A DNA stretch of 64,000 bases from a virus. The stretch is from positions 1 to 64,000 of the IMG/VR virus record IMGVR_UViG_3300044953_000102; one strand, given 5' to 3'. Positions 10,488 to 19,435 of the stretch are shown piece by piece. The position numbers and the translations under genes were made by a program. Position 1 is the stretch's first letter. Each line of letters opens with the position of its first letter. The notes under the pieces were generated by a model. The model did no database searches. It was given only the letters and a program-made list of their open reading frames with translations, and was not told the origin of the DNA.

Positions 10488-10860
10488 TAAACTTAGAAAG
10501 ATCAGGTTTAAAATAACCAGGTCCTTTTAATATTTTACCATCTTCTCTCATGACAGCTTTGCCATCTTCACCAAGTTTGCTCATGTTACTTGCTTGTATC
10601 TCTCTAAATACATCTTCTATTACATCTTGCATACCATGTTTTAGAATAGTCCCACATAAGATGTATAATTGATCACCTAGTGCATCAGCTATATCTACAA
10701 GAGAATTTTTTTGACATGCTTTTAGATACTCATCATTCTCTTCAGCCATTAAGTTGTGTCTTAATACTACTTCTCCATACTCTAATGGTTGTGGCCATTT
10801 ACCATCTTTCTGACCAAATGCTTTGTGAAACTCAGCCACAGAATTTAATTGTTCTTTCAT
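10465..10860 (-). CDS. MazG-like nucleotide pyrophosphohydrolase
   Basis: A 131-residue all-alpha protein of the MazG / phosphoribosyl-ATP pyrophosphohydrolase superfamily. The metal-binding signature is visible: EENDE (residues ~38-42) followed by DIADALGDQLY (~56-66). Members hydrolyse nucleoside triphosphates, dCTP-like nucleotides or ppGpp to monophosphates and pyrophosphate. In a phage this usually cleans the nucleotide pool or dampens the host stringent response; the substrate cannot be told here. It is the last gene of the leftward block, downstream of a strong terminator, so it may be expressed by readthrough or from its own promoter. Confidence 0.85.
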   Translation of the reverse strand: MKEQLNSVAEFHKAFGQKDGKWPQPLEYGEVVLRHNLMAEENDEYLKACQKNSLVDIADALGDQLYILCGTILKHGMQDVIEDVFREIQASNMSKLGEDGKAVMREDGKILKGPGYFKPDLSKFIKTNQKK

Positions 10861-10871
10861 AGTTCAAAGTT

Positions 10872-10907
10872 AAAAAAAAAAGGGGGACAGCCGAAGCCAT
10901 CCCCCTT
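10872..10907 (-). terminator. Strong intrinsic terminator after the DUF932-like gene
   Basis: On the minus strand AAGGGGGA and TCCCCCTT pair around a loop that contains GGCTTCGGCT, giving a UUCG-capped inner helix, and a run of about ten T follows. Confidence 0.9.
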
Positions 10908-10927
10908 AAATTGATAATTATTCATCA

Positions 10928-12217
10928 CTAAAAGAAGTCAGGAACTTTGTCCGTGTCTTCATTAGTATCGTCAGTAAAATCTAAACCAAAGTTGTCAGGT
11001 TTTACTAATGTTGCTGCAATGTCAAATATACTAGGAGTTCCTTTTTCTTCTGCAAAAAGTTCTTCGTTAGATTTATCTATGTCAAAATCTGATCCTTTCA
11101 TATAAGATGCATTCTCACCAGTATATTCTTGATCCTCTGCAGGCTCATATGGTGGAACATCATCTTCAGGAGCAGCTTCTATTGGTAGATTCATCCAATC
11201 ATTTAAATCTTCTTCATCTTCTGGATCTTCCAATTGGTTAGTATCACTAACCACCTCATTATGAAAATTTATAGCTTCAAAAGTATTTCCAACTGGATCA
11301 GTATAAATAATAACCTCTTCTTGAGCTGCATATCTTACATCTTCATCCATTTGATCTGCTTCTAAATCAGCTCTGTTAGCTTGTTCTGCTTCTGCAATAG
11401 CAATCAAATCTAATAAATCCACCTGATTAGGATTAACTACAGGTGTGTTAGCATTAATATCTGTTGGAACAGGTACAACTATCTGTGCAGGTGCACTGCA
11501 CTGTTGAAAGTTATTAACAGTTGAAATAAAATAATGTAACACACGTTGATCTTCCATCCAAGTTTTAGGATGAGAATGCTGCAAAGCAATAGTCACAAAG
11601 TTGTAGAATGCCCACAAGCTGTTACTATCAGTATAGACATGACTAGGTCTTTCCATCTGTTGTCTTACAATACTAGCCTGCTCTGTAGTAAGAATCTGAT
11701 ACTCCGCAAACAAGATACCCAATAACTGAGCTTGTTTTCTCTTGTTCAGTGTGATACCCTTCATAGCTTCTTTGTCAGAGCATAACTGATTATAATACAT
11801 ATGTGCATTAGCTATTTGATCTTGTATGGTTTTAATTGTCTCTTCATCAGCTGTTCCAGTATGTTTTCTGGCCCAGCTTCCCATATCTCCACAAACCATA
11901 GTAGTTCCGGTCAAATTAATATAACCACCAACACCACACTTAAATCTTACTTGTTTGTTATAACTGTTTGTCCAAGCAAACATCATTGACAGCTCAGGGT
12001 CACTATTAAAATTTAACTTGTAAATCCCGTGAGCAATTTGTCCATCAGCAGTACATCTGTACTCCTCACTAATAACACTGAAACCTGCAGTAGCAAGCTC
12101 AGTATATACATAATCCATAACAGATTGGTGACTAATTACAGTATAACTAGCACCATGATTTGGTAGAGGCACACTAACTAAGTGTGCCTTTGTACATTCA
12201 GCAATTTTCTTTGGCAT
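10928..12217 (-). CDS. DUF932-like protein
   Basis: A 429-residue protein. The N-terminal ~250 residues resemble the DUF932 / phage-plasmid-like family (segments such as HGIYKLNF, FKCGVGGYINLTGTTMVCGD, and later LNKRKQAQLLGILFAEYQ and SLWAFYNFVTIALQHSHP). The C-terminal ~180 residues are highly acidic and probably disordered (DEDVRYAAQEE, EDPEDEEDLNDW). DUF932 proteins are common in phages and plasmids near replication and recombination genes; function is unknown. It lies 2 bases downstream of the polymerase gene, so it is in the same operon. Confidence 0.75.
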   Translation of the reverse strand: MPKKIAECTKAHLVSVPLPNHGASYTVISHQSVMDYVYTELATAGFSVISEEYRCTADGQIAHGIYKLNFNSDPELSMMFAWTNSYNKQVRFKCGVGGYINLTGTTMVCGDMGSWARKHTGTADEETIKTIQDQIANAHMYYNQLCSDKEAMKGITLNKRKQAQLLGILFAEYQILTTEQASIVRQQMERPSHVYTDSNSLWAFYNFVTIALQHSHPKTWMEDQRVLHYFISTVNNFQQCSAPAQIVVPVPTDINANTPVVNPNQVDLLDLIAIAEAEQANRADLEADQMDEDVRYAAQEEVIIYTDPVGNTFEAINFHNEVVSDTNQLEDPEDEEDLNDWMNLPIEAAPEDDVPPYEPAEDQEYTGENASYMKGSDFDIDKSNEELFAEEKGTPSIFDIAATLVKPDNFGLDFTDDTNEDTDKVPDFF

Positions 12218-12219
12218 AA

Positions 12220-14118
12220 TTAAAATAAACTAAGTTGTGTTATAATAGGCTCAAGATCCCTTATCTCTTTATAGATCTTGTCCAGATAATAATCATAATT
12301 GATATCATAATCTGTAAATGGTTTTTCTTTGTAATCTATCATCAAAGTCTGCAACCACTTACCTGCTTCTATTTGTATTTCTCTATTGTCAGAGTTGTTC
12401 TTTTTAATCACTTTACTTCCAGTATTAGAGATAAAATATCTGATAGTATGTTGTACTTTTTCAATTAAATACTCTCCACCAACAACCTTGTGTTCATAAA
12501 AATTCCAATCTCCTTTAATTTTTACCCCGCCACAAAAATCAAATATATTTGTGACAGATTTAATAAACTCTTCGGGTCTAATTCCATCTACAAAATATGC
12601 ATGAATTGCTTTGGGAATAATCAGAAAACTTTTGTTTTTATGCATTGCTAAGTCTGCAAATTCAAACCTACCTTTACACTTAGATTTACCATCTTCTGTT
12701 ATAGCAATGTAATTATTTACATCTCCCAAAATAATCTTAGAATACTTGTCGTGTTCTAGTTGTAGATTAGTAATCTTCTCCCATTTTGCACAAATCTCCA
12801 TATATTTATCTACATGCTGTCTAGGGATCATAGTCTCCAAACCATCTGTGTTCTGCATTAGTGGAACAGCATTTGGTATTTCTTCACAGATCATCTCATA
12901 CAACATAGTAAGACTAAGCTGACCATTAATAGTAATTCTCATAGTAAACTCTGGGTCATACAAGAAACTATTCTCATCATTAGATAAACCATAAGTTGAA
13001 TTTAGAATAATCTTGTATACATAGTTCTTGGGATCATGCTTAGGAATCTTTTTCCTTTCCTCAAAAAACCACTCATATAGATTACAGAATTCTTCTTTAG
13101 GTAAATGAGCTGGTGCCCATTTATTTCTAATAGCAAGATTGGGATAGAAACTAGTAACGTCAGACATCATTATAATCATCTCCTCATTAGATGCATATAC
13201 TTTAGTAGATCTAGCACCATGAACACCACCCAAACCAAAATCTGTTTGGACACCTTTATACCTTACAGAATATTTAAACCCACCTTTTGTTCCTCCGGGA
13301 TAGATAACTACGTCCTGGAACTTTTTCAAAAGATTCTGAAAGGTGGCTGTTTTAAATTCTACATAAGGTAGTATAATGTCTTTAACAGTTATTCTTTCTC
13401 GACTTGTTCTCATTTTTCTTAGCTCATACTGTTTAATTCCAGTCTGTTTACTAAGAAAAAATAGAAACAGTTCTTTAGATATTCTTGGCTCAGATGCAGA
13501 ATATAAATCTATTCCATACTCATTTGTTAATTGTCTACGCAAATCTATCTGATTTTTACAGAGATGCATAATCTTTTTAGTGGACTGAACATCATTAATA
13601 CAATATTTGACTATTTCAGGTATTTGTTCTGCTGTAACTTCAGTAGTATGATGAATAGGCATATCAATAATGTTATGCCAATCAATTGTATACTGTATCC
13701 ACTTAAGACTAGATCTTTTAGCATTATTATCCCAATGGTTTAGTTTATAAAGATCTAATTGTCTAATTTTTAAATCTTTAGGGGCATACTCTTGAAAGTC
13801 ACCATTATTACTTCTGTTAATTATATCTTGTGATTTGTCATAAATAAATTTTGCAACATCATCACCGTATAATTTTAACAGAGTTTTTTTATTTCTTAAA
13901 ATGTGCTCGGTAATTTGACTATCAAAAGCAAGACCATTGAAACTTACATGCCATTCATCATAATCAATATTTCTTTCTAGAAATGTAATTAGTTCTATCA
14001 GATCATTTCTAGACTCATGAATAATAAAAACTTCTTGATCTGTGGATTTTACTCCGTCAAAGCAGGCTATGAAACAGTTGGATAATGTTTCATAGTCCAT
14101 TACATAGTGTTGCCTCAT
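12220..14118 (-). CDS. Family B DNA polymerase with 3'-5' exonuclease
   Basis: Phage replicative polymerase. Exonuclease motifs: DYETL near the N-terminus (DxE), FNGLAFDS (Exo II type) and YCINDVQSTK (Exo III, Yx3D). Polymerase motifs: A as DVTSFYP, B as KIILNSTYG, C as QNTDG. The first acid of the usual DTD in motif C is Asn; the second, catalytic Asp is kept. At 632 residues it is short, without a recognisable TPR2 insertion. I start at the ATG at 14118 (MRQHYVMDYETL); a longer frame would need TTG at 14154, inside the upstream terminator. The pairing with DnaB-like helicase and TOPRIM primase elsewhere in the block indicates it replicates the phage genome. Confidence 0.95.
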   Translation of the reverse strand: MRQHYVMDYETLSNCFIACFDGVKSTDQEVFIIHESRNDLIELITFLERNIDYDEWHVSFNGLAFDSQITEHILRNKKTLLKLYGDDVAKFIYDKSQDIINRSNNGDFQEYAPKDLKIRQLDLYKLNHWDNNAKRSSLKWIQYTIDWHNIIDMPIHHTTEVTAEQIPEIVKYCINDVQSTKKIMHLCKNQIDLRRQLTNEYGIDLYSASEPRISKELFLFFLSKQTGIKQYELRKMRTSRERITVKDIILPYVEFKTATFQNLLKKFQDVVIYPGGTKGGFKYSVRYKGVQTDFGLGGVHGARSTKVYASNEEMIIMMSDVTSFYPNLAIRNKWAPAHLPKEEFCNLYEWFFEERKKIPKHDPKNYVYKIILNSTYGLSNDENSFLYDPEFTMRITINGQLSLTMLYEMICEEIPNAVPLMQNTDGLETMIPRQHVDKYMEICAKWEKITNLQLEHDKYSKIILGDVNNYIAITEDGKSKCKGRFEFADLAMHKNKSFLIIPKAIHAYFVDGIRPEEFIKSVTNIFDFCGGVKIKGDWNFYEHKVVGGEYLIEKVQHTIRYFISNTGSKVIKKNNSDNREIQIEAGKWLQTLMIDYKEKPFTDYDINYDYYLDKIYKEIRDLEPIITQLSLF

Positions 14119-14152
14119 AATTAATTTAGTTAAGCTGTTTCCCCTTAAAAAC

Positions 14153-14184
14153 AAAATGGGGCAACCTAAGTCACCCCATGGTGA
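14153..14184 (-). terminator. Intrinsic terminator with an alternative hairpin
   Basis: On the minus strand ATGGGG and CCCCAT pair and TTTTGTTTTT follows. A second, mutually exclusive helix GTCACC/GGTGAC (14169-14184) overlaps it. The alternative pairing is either incidental or attenuator-like. Confidence 0.7.
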
Positions 14185-14194
14185 CCTAAATTAC

Positions 14195-14548
14195 TTACTT
14201 TTCAGATTCAGTCATAAAAGAAGCATAATCAAATTCATTTGCATTTGATGCAAAGAAATGAATTATGTCTTTCATGGCTACTAAATCTTCCACATAAAAT
14301 TCTTGGAAGACTTCTAGTTTATGTCTTTCTTGTTTTACTCCTTTAGTACCAGCAACAGCTTGTCCATATTCATCCAATTTTGGAAGCATATGTAATGCTG
14401 TCTTTTTGATTTTAGAAATAATTACAAAGACTTTTGTTCCTGGATCATAGATACATTCCACGTATGGACATTGATCTGAAGTAGGAATCATTCTAAAGGT
14501 TTGTTGTTCTTGCCATGTAGCTTGAACTAACATCATTGAGTTATTCAT
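14195..14548 (-). CDS. Conserved hypothetical protein of 117 residues
   Basis: Begins MNNSMMLVQATWQEQQTFRM; mixed alpha/beta composition with no motif I recognise. It overlaps the upstream gene by 8 bases and ends just before a terminator, so it closes the transcription unit that includes the nuclease and MoxR genes. The position between a PD-(D/E)XK nuclease and PolB suggests a replication-associated role, by context only. Confidence 0.75.
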   Translation of the reverse strand: MNNSMMLVQATWQEQQTFRMIPTSDQCPYVECIYDPGTKVFVIISKIKKTALHMLPKLDEYGQAVAGTKGVKQERHKLEVFQEFYVEDLVAMKDIIHFFASNANEFDYASFMTESEK

Positions 14549-15137
14549 TTTCTGTTGGTTTTGACAAATTTAATAAATTATTTTCTTCTATACTACCTAA
14601 ATCTGCAAGTTCTAAAACTAATGTTTCTTTTTCAAAATCAGGTTTACTACACAATTCTCCCACTTGAATTAACATTTCAATGTCAACACCTAACAGTTCT
14701 GAATAATTACTAAAATATTTTTCGGGTATTAAGTAACTATGCATATAGGTATAATTTCCACTGTATTTATCAAAAAAGTCAAGGATCTTTTGCTTTAATT
14801 TTATGTTCATTTTACTGTATTTCCCATTTATAAAATGAGACCAATCATCACTTAAATCAGAAAAATCAAATGTAAGTACTGCTTGAGAACCAATTTTAAC
14901 ATAGTCATGCAACCTGTTATGTAATAACAAAGTATTCTTCTCAAAGAACTTGTACTCATCATCTTTTCTAATATCATAAACACATATTAATTTCATATCC
15001 TCAGAGGTATAGCATCCTTCCCAGCAAATATAAGTTTCTACTGGAACAACACTTACACCTCTTTTAATACCCAAGAGCGGATATAAAAACACCTTGGATT
15101 TTTGAAAATACTTTGTATAAACAGAATTTAAAGCCAT
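14541..15137 (-). CDS. Hypothetical protein of 198 residues
   Basis: Soluble, no signal or membrane segment. The N-terminal half is rich in Tyr and Lys (VYTKYFQKSKVFLYPLLGIK) and the C-terminus is acidic. No domain recognised. The start lies 5 bases downstream of the nuclease stop, so it is co-transcribed with it. Confidence 0.75.
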   Translation of the reverse strand: MALNSVYTKYFQKSKVFLYPLLGIKRGVSVVPVETYICWEGCYTSEDMKLICVYDIRKDDEYKFFEKNTLLLHNRLHDYVKIGSQAVLTFDFSDLSDDWSHFINGKYSKMNIKLKQKILDFFDKYSGNYTYMHSYLIPEKYFSNYSELLGVDIEMLIQVGELCSKPDFEKETLVLELADLGSIEENNLLNLSKPTENE

Positions 15138-15142
15138 AAAAT

Positions 15143-16159
15143 TTACAATTTCACATTACCAAATATTAAGTCATACGGTAGTGTAAAGTCTTTGTTTTTA
15201 TAATGATATTTTACCATATCACTTACTTCATCAAAGTCTTGCTGCCATATGGCCATTGTCTCTCTTGAGACTTGAAATGGATAAGCTTGGTTGTATTTGT
15301 CTATTACAATAAATGTAAAGTATAACTGCCACTCACCCAAATCTGGTAAATCTTTTAAGAATTTGTGAAATACAAGTTTCTCATATAACACTGCCTGAAC
15401 CCAATACTTGTAATATTGCACAGACTCAGGAAATTCTAATAAAGATTTACCTGTAGTCTTAAGGTCATTGATAAATATTGTTTTAGATTCTCTATCTATC
15501 ACAAGGTTATCTATTACACCCTTAAAACCATATGGTAGATAATCCACGTCAACCTGCACTTGCAACTCACTATACACTTCTATGTGATCATCTGTTTCTG
15601 CCCTATCAAATTGTAGTAATTGTCTTATGTCTTTATTAGACTTAAATACCTCAACACTTGCTCTACAGCCATCTAGAGTAGGTTGATCAACTACCGTTTT
15701 ATCACGGGCTTCTTTAAGAAAATTAAAGTATTGTTTGTTTTCCTCTGTGAGTATCTTATCAAGTCTCTGTTGATCTGTCTTAAGTGTTTGGTAGAGATTA
15801 GCTGTGAGTAGCTCTGTAAGTATATCTTGTGAGTAGTCCTCCAAAGATAGGGAATTATTTTCTATTGACAAGTGTGTCTTGAAAATATTATCAATAATTT
15901 TCTTCTGACTATCTGTTGGAATCTTGCCCGGCATGCTTGTAAAATAATCATCATACTTATCCTCTTCAAACAAGAGACAGTGTATGACCCTACCTGCTAC
16001 CAGGTGAGGGCCAACACTATCTTCTCTGTTGTTGAGCACATAATGATTATAGAATGCTACCGGAGAATAAAGAAGCTTACTAATGCTAGAATAACTAAAG
16101 TAAAACTTTTCTTTATAGAATTTTTCTAGTTCCTCAGAACCATTCAAAGTCATCTCCAT
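15143..16159 (-). CDS. PD-(D/E)XK exonuclease (RecB/Cas4-like)
   Basis: A 338-residue nuclease of the PD-(D/E)XK superfamily. The N-terminal motif SYSSISKLLYSPVAFYNHYV and GRVIHCLLFE are typical of RecB-like phage exonucleases. The core reads FKGVIDNLVID (catalytic Asp), INDLKTTGK (DxK) and a QYYKYWVQAVLYE helix (QxxxY type). Such enzymes process DNA ends for recombination-dependent replication. It overlaps the upstream 410-residue gene by 26 bases. A second PD-(D/E)XK gene of different sequence lies near the terminase, so the phage has one for replication and one probably tied to packaging. Confidence 0.9.
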   Translation of the reverse strand: MEMTLNGSEELEKFYKEKFYFSYSSISKLLYSPVAFYNHYVLNNREDSVGPHLVAGRVIHCLLFEEDKYDDYFTSMPGKIPTDSQKKIIDNIFKTHLSIENNSLSLEDYSQDILTELLTANLYQTLKTDQQRLDKILTEENKQYFNFLKEARDKTVVDQPTLDGCRASVEVFKSNKDIRQLLQFDRAETDDHIEVYSELQVQVDVDYLPYGFKGVIDNLVIDRESKTIFINDLKTTGKSLLEFPESVQYYKYWVQAVLYEKLVFHKFLKDLPDLGEWQLYFTFIVIDKYNQAYPFQVSRETMAIWQQDFDEVSDMVKYHYKNKDFTLPYDLIFGNVKL

Positions 16160-17366
16160 TTGTTTCTTCTATTTGATTGTTATTTAACTCTTCATGCGGA
16201 GTCTCATCTTGAGCTCCTAACTCTTCTTCAATAGCAATTAACTCTGACCTAAGTTCAGCTCTTTGAATGTTAGTTATTGCAGCTTCTATAAGTTCATCAG
16301 TAACTATTTCATCTACAGGATCTGTGACCTCAAGTTCTTCAGGATTAATTAAGTTAAGAGATGTTAAATTAAGTTTGTCAAGATATTCTTGTTTAATAGT
16401 AACTTCTTTGATTTCAAAAACTTCATCATATGCAATTCTTATATGAATATTATTAGCATACTCTTTATACAATATCTTAATCATATCTAAAGTTAACAGA
16501 CCCTTTCCATCTATTATTTTGATTATATTATCAGCATTAAAACTACTTATTTGTCTTGGAACCCAATTAAAATAAGCCAGCATAGACTTGAAGTTCACAT
16601 GATTTTTAGTATGTGTATTAGATATTACAACACTAAAATCACTTATTAGCATCAGTAAGTACACAACACTATTTTCATAATGAGAGTTAGCCATAATTTC
16701 CATAGCTAGGATATGATTGTCATCATCAGAGCTTTCAAACATAGTTTTTAGCTGTTTATAAACATCATAGTCTATAACTGTAGAATCATCACCATTGATA
16801 TTAGTAAGCAACTCTGACTCACAATAAATTGGTTTACCCTGAATAGCATCATATGTTTCTTGATACTCTGGTTCAATACCATAAACATATTGACTTTCAT
16901 AGATGGTAAAATCGTCATTACATAGAGTATTTTTCATGTCTGACCAACCTGAACAAACTTTGGTAGTACCTGTATTTAATATTGCTGTTTCTAGTTTGTC
17001 AATGTAATACTGATCATTGCAAAGATTTTTTACATTTTTAAGAATTTCATTTGCATCTGCAACATAATACCAAGTAGATGTAGTTAGTTTACCCACACTA
17101 CTTTTACCAGTAAATACTACATTAGCTTTTTCTGGATCTCTTACTACTCTAATACCAAGATTGAGTGCAAGATCCCTTAGTTTCATTCTTGGGATATTAA
17201 CTCCCGGCAATAGATATATTGTATCTCCTTTTGTAGGAACATATCCTTTTGAATTTACAAATGTAGCAACTGAATCTGCTAGTCCCTCTACAATAGATAC
17301 ATCAAGACCACGAATTACATTATAATCTGAACCATTAGTTAGTTCAACATGAACAAATTTTTCCAT
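16134..17366 (-). CDS. Hypothetical protein of 410 residues with acidic tail
   Basis: I do not recognise the family. The first ~120 residues contain alpha/beta-like sequence with NGSDYNVIRGLDVSIVEG and VVFTGKSSVGK; the latter looks like a P-loop but lacks a convincing second motif. The last ~80 residues are Glu/Asp-rich (EIVTDELIEAAITNI ... NGDDFEWF). It follows a terminator after the MoxR gene and overlaps the nuclease gene, so it may have its own promoter near 17370. Confidence 0.75.
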   Translation of the reverse strand: MEKFVHVELTNGSDYNVIRGLDVSIVEGLADSVATFVNSKGYVPTKGDTIYLLPGVNIPRMKLRDLALNLGIRVVRDPEKANVVFTGKSSVGKLTTSTWYYVADANEILKNVKNLCNDQYYIDKLETAILNTGTTKVCSGWSDMKNTLCNDDFTIYESQYVYGIEPEYQETYDAIQGKPIYCESELLTNINGDDSTVIDYDVYKQLKTMFESSDDDNHILAMEIMANSHYENSVVYLLMLISDFSVVISNTHTKNHVNFKSMLAYFNWVPRQISSFNADNIIKIIDGKGLLTLDMIKILYKEYANNIHIRIAYDEVFEIKEVTIKQEYLDKLNLTSLNLINPEELEVTDPVDEIVTDELIEAAITNIQRAELRSELIAIEEELGAQDETPHEELNNNQIEETNGDDFEWF

Positions 17367-17384
17367 AATTTAATTTATAAAGAT

Positions 17385-17412
17385 TAGGGGAGTATTACCT
17401 CCCCCTATCTTA
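17385..17412 (-). terminator. Intrinsic terminator after the MoxR gene, proximal arm
   Basis: GATAGGGGGAG and CTCCCCTAATC pair on the minus strand, then TTTATAAAT. A second hairpin, AAAGGG/CCCTTT, at 17439-17454 precedes it and is followed by TTTTAAAT, so termination may use a tandem pair. Confidence 0.7.
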
Positions 17413-17438
17413 GTTTTTAATTTGTATTGTTTTTATTT

Positions 17439-17454
17439 AAAAGGGAAACCCTTT
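17439..17454 (-). terminator. Small hairpin in tandem with the MoxR terminator
   Basis: AAAGGG TTT CCCTTT on the minus strand, directly downstream of the MoxR stop codon, followed by a T-rich stretch. It is weaker than the neighbouring hairpin. Confidence 0.45.
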
Positions 17455-17463
17455 ACGTTTGTT

Positions 17464-18633
17464 TTACTGGATAGCCATCTTCACCACGTTAGTATTCTGC
17501 ATGAGCTTACTGAATTTTACCTTATTTCCGTTCACTATCTCTTTGACCATATAATATCTAAGGTCATTTGTAAATGCATCACATTCAGTAGTAAGGACTG
17601 CTAATCTGTCAATTACTCCTGCAGGAACTGAACTTTTTTCAGCTTGAACAAGTGAATAATTAATCAATCTGGTGGCAATAACACTAGAAATGTCGGCTCT
17701 AAAATCATCATCTTTACCAACTGCATTTGTTAGAGCTCCCATTACATAGTCTTTATCTTTTGTCAAGATATCTTCAGGAGAAATAATCCTATCAAGTTTA
17801 TTATTAATAAACATAGTAAACATAGAACTAAAATCTGCTCCAACAGAACCTTCACCAATCATCTGAACTAGTGGTAATGAATCTTCAAACTTATCAATAG
17901 AACTAATTGCATTAAAGAATGTAGTAATAGATCTTGGATTTACTCTTTGAGTTACCAACTCTGGGTGCATCAACATAAAGTTAATACATCTACCATCTAT
18001 TCCTGCATTCTCAGCCCACTTAGCCCATACATCTGAATCATATTTTAACTCAACAGAGATAAATCTAGTCTTTTGAGCTACATCAAGAGAAGTAACATTA
18101 TAATCACCATTATCTGGATTAGTAGTCAAGATAACATGCCAGTTCTTTGGTAACTTCCAAGAGACATATTCTTGTCTATCTAAAATCTCCATTGTTGCTT
18201 GCATAAAGCGGTGATCCGCACGAGTATAGTCATCAAGAATTAAGAAACCACCCTCTCCTTTACCCTGAATCCACTCAGGAGCAGCATGAGACATTCTCTT
18301 TCCAATAACCTTATAACCCTTTACAGTTGCAGCATTTATCTGAGACTCATTTATCCATGTAGTCTTACCTTCAGAATTTTGAATTTCAAATTCTTTAACT
18401 GGAAAACCAACTAAGTCACCCAATTCTTCTAACTGAGATAAATTCAATTTTACAATTTGCATATTAAGCTCTTTACCTAATTGCATAATAGCAGAAGTCT
18501 TACCAAGACCTGCATCACCCTCAATATTAATTGCTACAGGTACTTTACCTTGAGCTTGTATATGCTGGTTATTGTTAACCATGTGCTTAATAAAACCTTT
18601 TAACTCTTCAACATTTAGTTGTACTTGACTCAT
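17464..18633 (-). CDS. MoxR-type AAA+ ATPase
   Basis: A 389-residue AAA+ protein. Walker A is GDAGLGKT (residues ~32-39), Walker B-like FLILDDYTRA (~130-139), a sensor-1 Asn in VILTTNPDNGDYN, and an arginine-finger-like RFMQATMEIL. MoxR ATPases work as chaperones together with a VWA-domain partner, loading metal or remodelling protein complexes. The partner gene lies upstream in the same operon (19433-20611), with a homing endonuclease gene between them. In phages this pair sits in replication blocks and its target is unknown. Confidence 0.9.
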   Translation of the reverse strand: MSQVQLNVEELKGFIKHMVNNNQHIQAQGKVPVAINIEGDAGLGKTSAIMQLGKELNMQIVKLNLSQLEELGDLVGFPVKEFEIQNSEGKTTWINESQINAATVKGYKVIGKRMSHAAPEWIQGKGEGGFLILDDYTRADHRFMQATMEILDRQEYVSWKLPKNWHVILTTNPDNGDYNVTSLDVAQKTRFISVELKYDSDVWAKWAENAGIDGRCINFMLMHPELVTQRVNPRSITTFFNAISSIDKFEDSLPLVQMIGEGSVGADFSSMFTMFINNKLDRIISPEDILTKDKDYVMGALTNAVGKDDDFRADISSVIATRLINYSLVQAEKSSVPAGVIDRLAVLTTECDAFTNDLRYYMVKEIVNGNKVKFSKLMQNTNVVKMAIQ

Positions 18634-18645
18634 AACTCTTTTTTT

Positions 18646-19386
18646 TTATAATTCTAATTTAATCACTTTACCTTTGCACTTAAATCCGTGTGTAAGTGCT
18701 TTTCTAACTGTGCCCTCATTAGCATTTAATAATAATGCAGCTTCTTTAACACTTGATACAATTACTTTTTCAGTACTATCAATAATGCTAATTTTCTTAA
18801 TAGAATACGGTTTTCTATTTTTTTTAGATATACATGAAATTGAATCAAACTTTTCTCTTCTCCATTGAAAGCCTTTTGAAGATTTATAGTTTCCAATTGC
18901 AGCATCTCCTATAGACTGCTCATTACCATTAACTGCTAATGCAGCTTCTCTTATTGTATCATATTCATTTACATATTCTCCTTCCAAAGTATATTGATAT
19001 ACTTTTACTGAAGCATGATTTTCCTTGCCTAACCTTTTATTTGTATTAGCCATACTTAACTTTTTTCTTGTTTCATTACTCTTTGCATGTGTTACAGGAT
19101 CTCTCTCTACATTTACATCACAGTTATAATACTCAATATAATAAGCTTCTCTTTCTACATAATTATTACAAATTTCAATAAGTTTAAAACTTATATCATC
19201 TGGATATTTATCATAGATTCTTTGTAAAAAACTATTATAGTGTTTTTTATTTTTTAACGCAAGCCTATGTTGTTTATATCTAGCATATAAATTAATACTG
19301 CTTCCAATGTATTTGTGAAAATTGCACTCAATAAGATATACTCCAGATTTCTTAATTAAATCTTCTTTTAATGCTAGTAACTTCAT
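18646..19386 (-). CDS. GIY-YIG homing endonuclease inserted between VWA and MoxR genes
   Basis: The N-terminal domain shows GVYLIE and YIGSS eleven residues apart, Arg/His in YARYKQHRLA, and the catalytic Glu in EREAYYIEYY. A NUMOD3-like SNETRKKLS segment and two NUMOD1/HTH repeats follow (residues ~128-180 and ~197-246). This is the standard layout of a free-standing homing nuclease. I use the ATG at 19386; the TTG two codons earlier is less likely. The gene splits an otherwise close MoxR/VWA pair. It is flanked by a 15-base inverted repeat (18649-18663 and 19421-19435), and its last eight residues, GKVIKLEL, are the same as those of the VWA protein upstream. Confidence 0.92.
   Translation of the reverse strand: MKLLALKEDLIKKSGVYLIECNFHKYIGSSINLYARYKQHRLALKNKKHYNSFLQRIYDKYPDDISFKLIEICNNYVEREAYYIEYYNCDVNVERDPVTHAKSNETRKKLSMANTNKRLGKENHASVKVYQYTLEGEYVNEYDTIREAALAVNGNEQSIGDAAIGNYKSSKGFQWRREKFDSISCISKKNRKPYSIKKISIIDSTEKVIVSSVKEAALLLNANEGTVRKALTHGFKCKGKVIKLEL
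18649..18663 (+). repeat. Left arm of inverted repeat flanking the homing gene
   Basis: TAATTCTAATTTAAT is the exact reverse complement of 19421-19435. The adjoining TTAATCAC (18659-18666) is matched by GTGATTAA at 19410-19417, with an 8-base interruption between the blocks. The arm contains the last codons of the homing gene. It is AT-rich, so chance has some weight. Confidence 0.55.
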
Positions 19387-19420
19387 ATACAAATATACAC
19401 ATAAAAAATGTGATTAAGTA

Positions 19421-19435
19421 ATTAAATTAGAATTA
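19421..19435 (+). repeat. Right arm of inverted repeat flanking the homing gene
   Basis: ATTAAATTAGAATTA lies between the VWA stop codon and the homing gene start and pairs exactly with 18649-18663. In the homing gene's mRNA this would bring the 5' leader and the 3' end of the reading frame together. Confidence 0.55.

Noticed and set aside
14119-14154. TTG start that extends the polymerase by 12 residues
   Set aside because: It lies inside the upstream terminator; the ATG at 14118 directly precedes the exonuclease motif.
17060-17110. P-loop ATPase call for the 410-residue protein
   Set aside because: GKSSVGK occurs but no Walker B or other ATPase motif follows at a usual distance.
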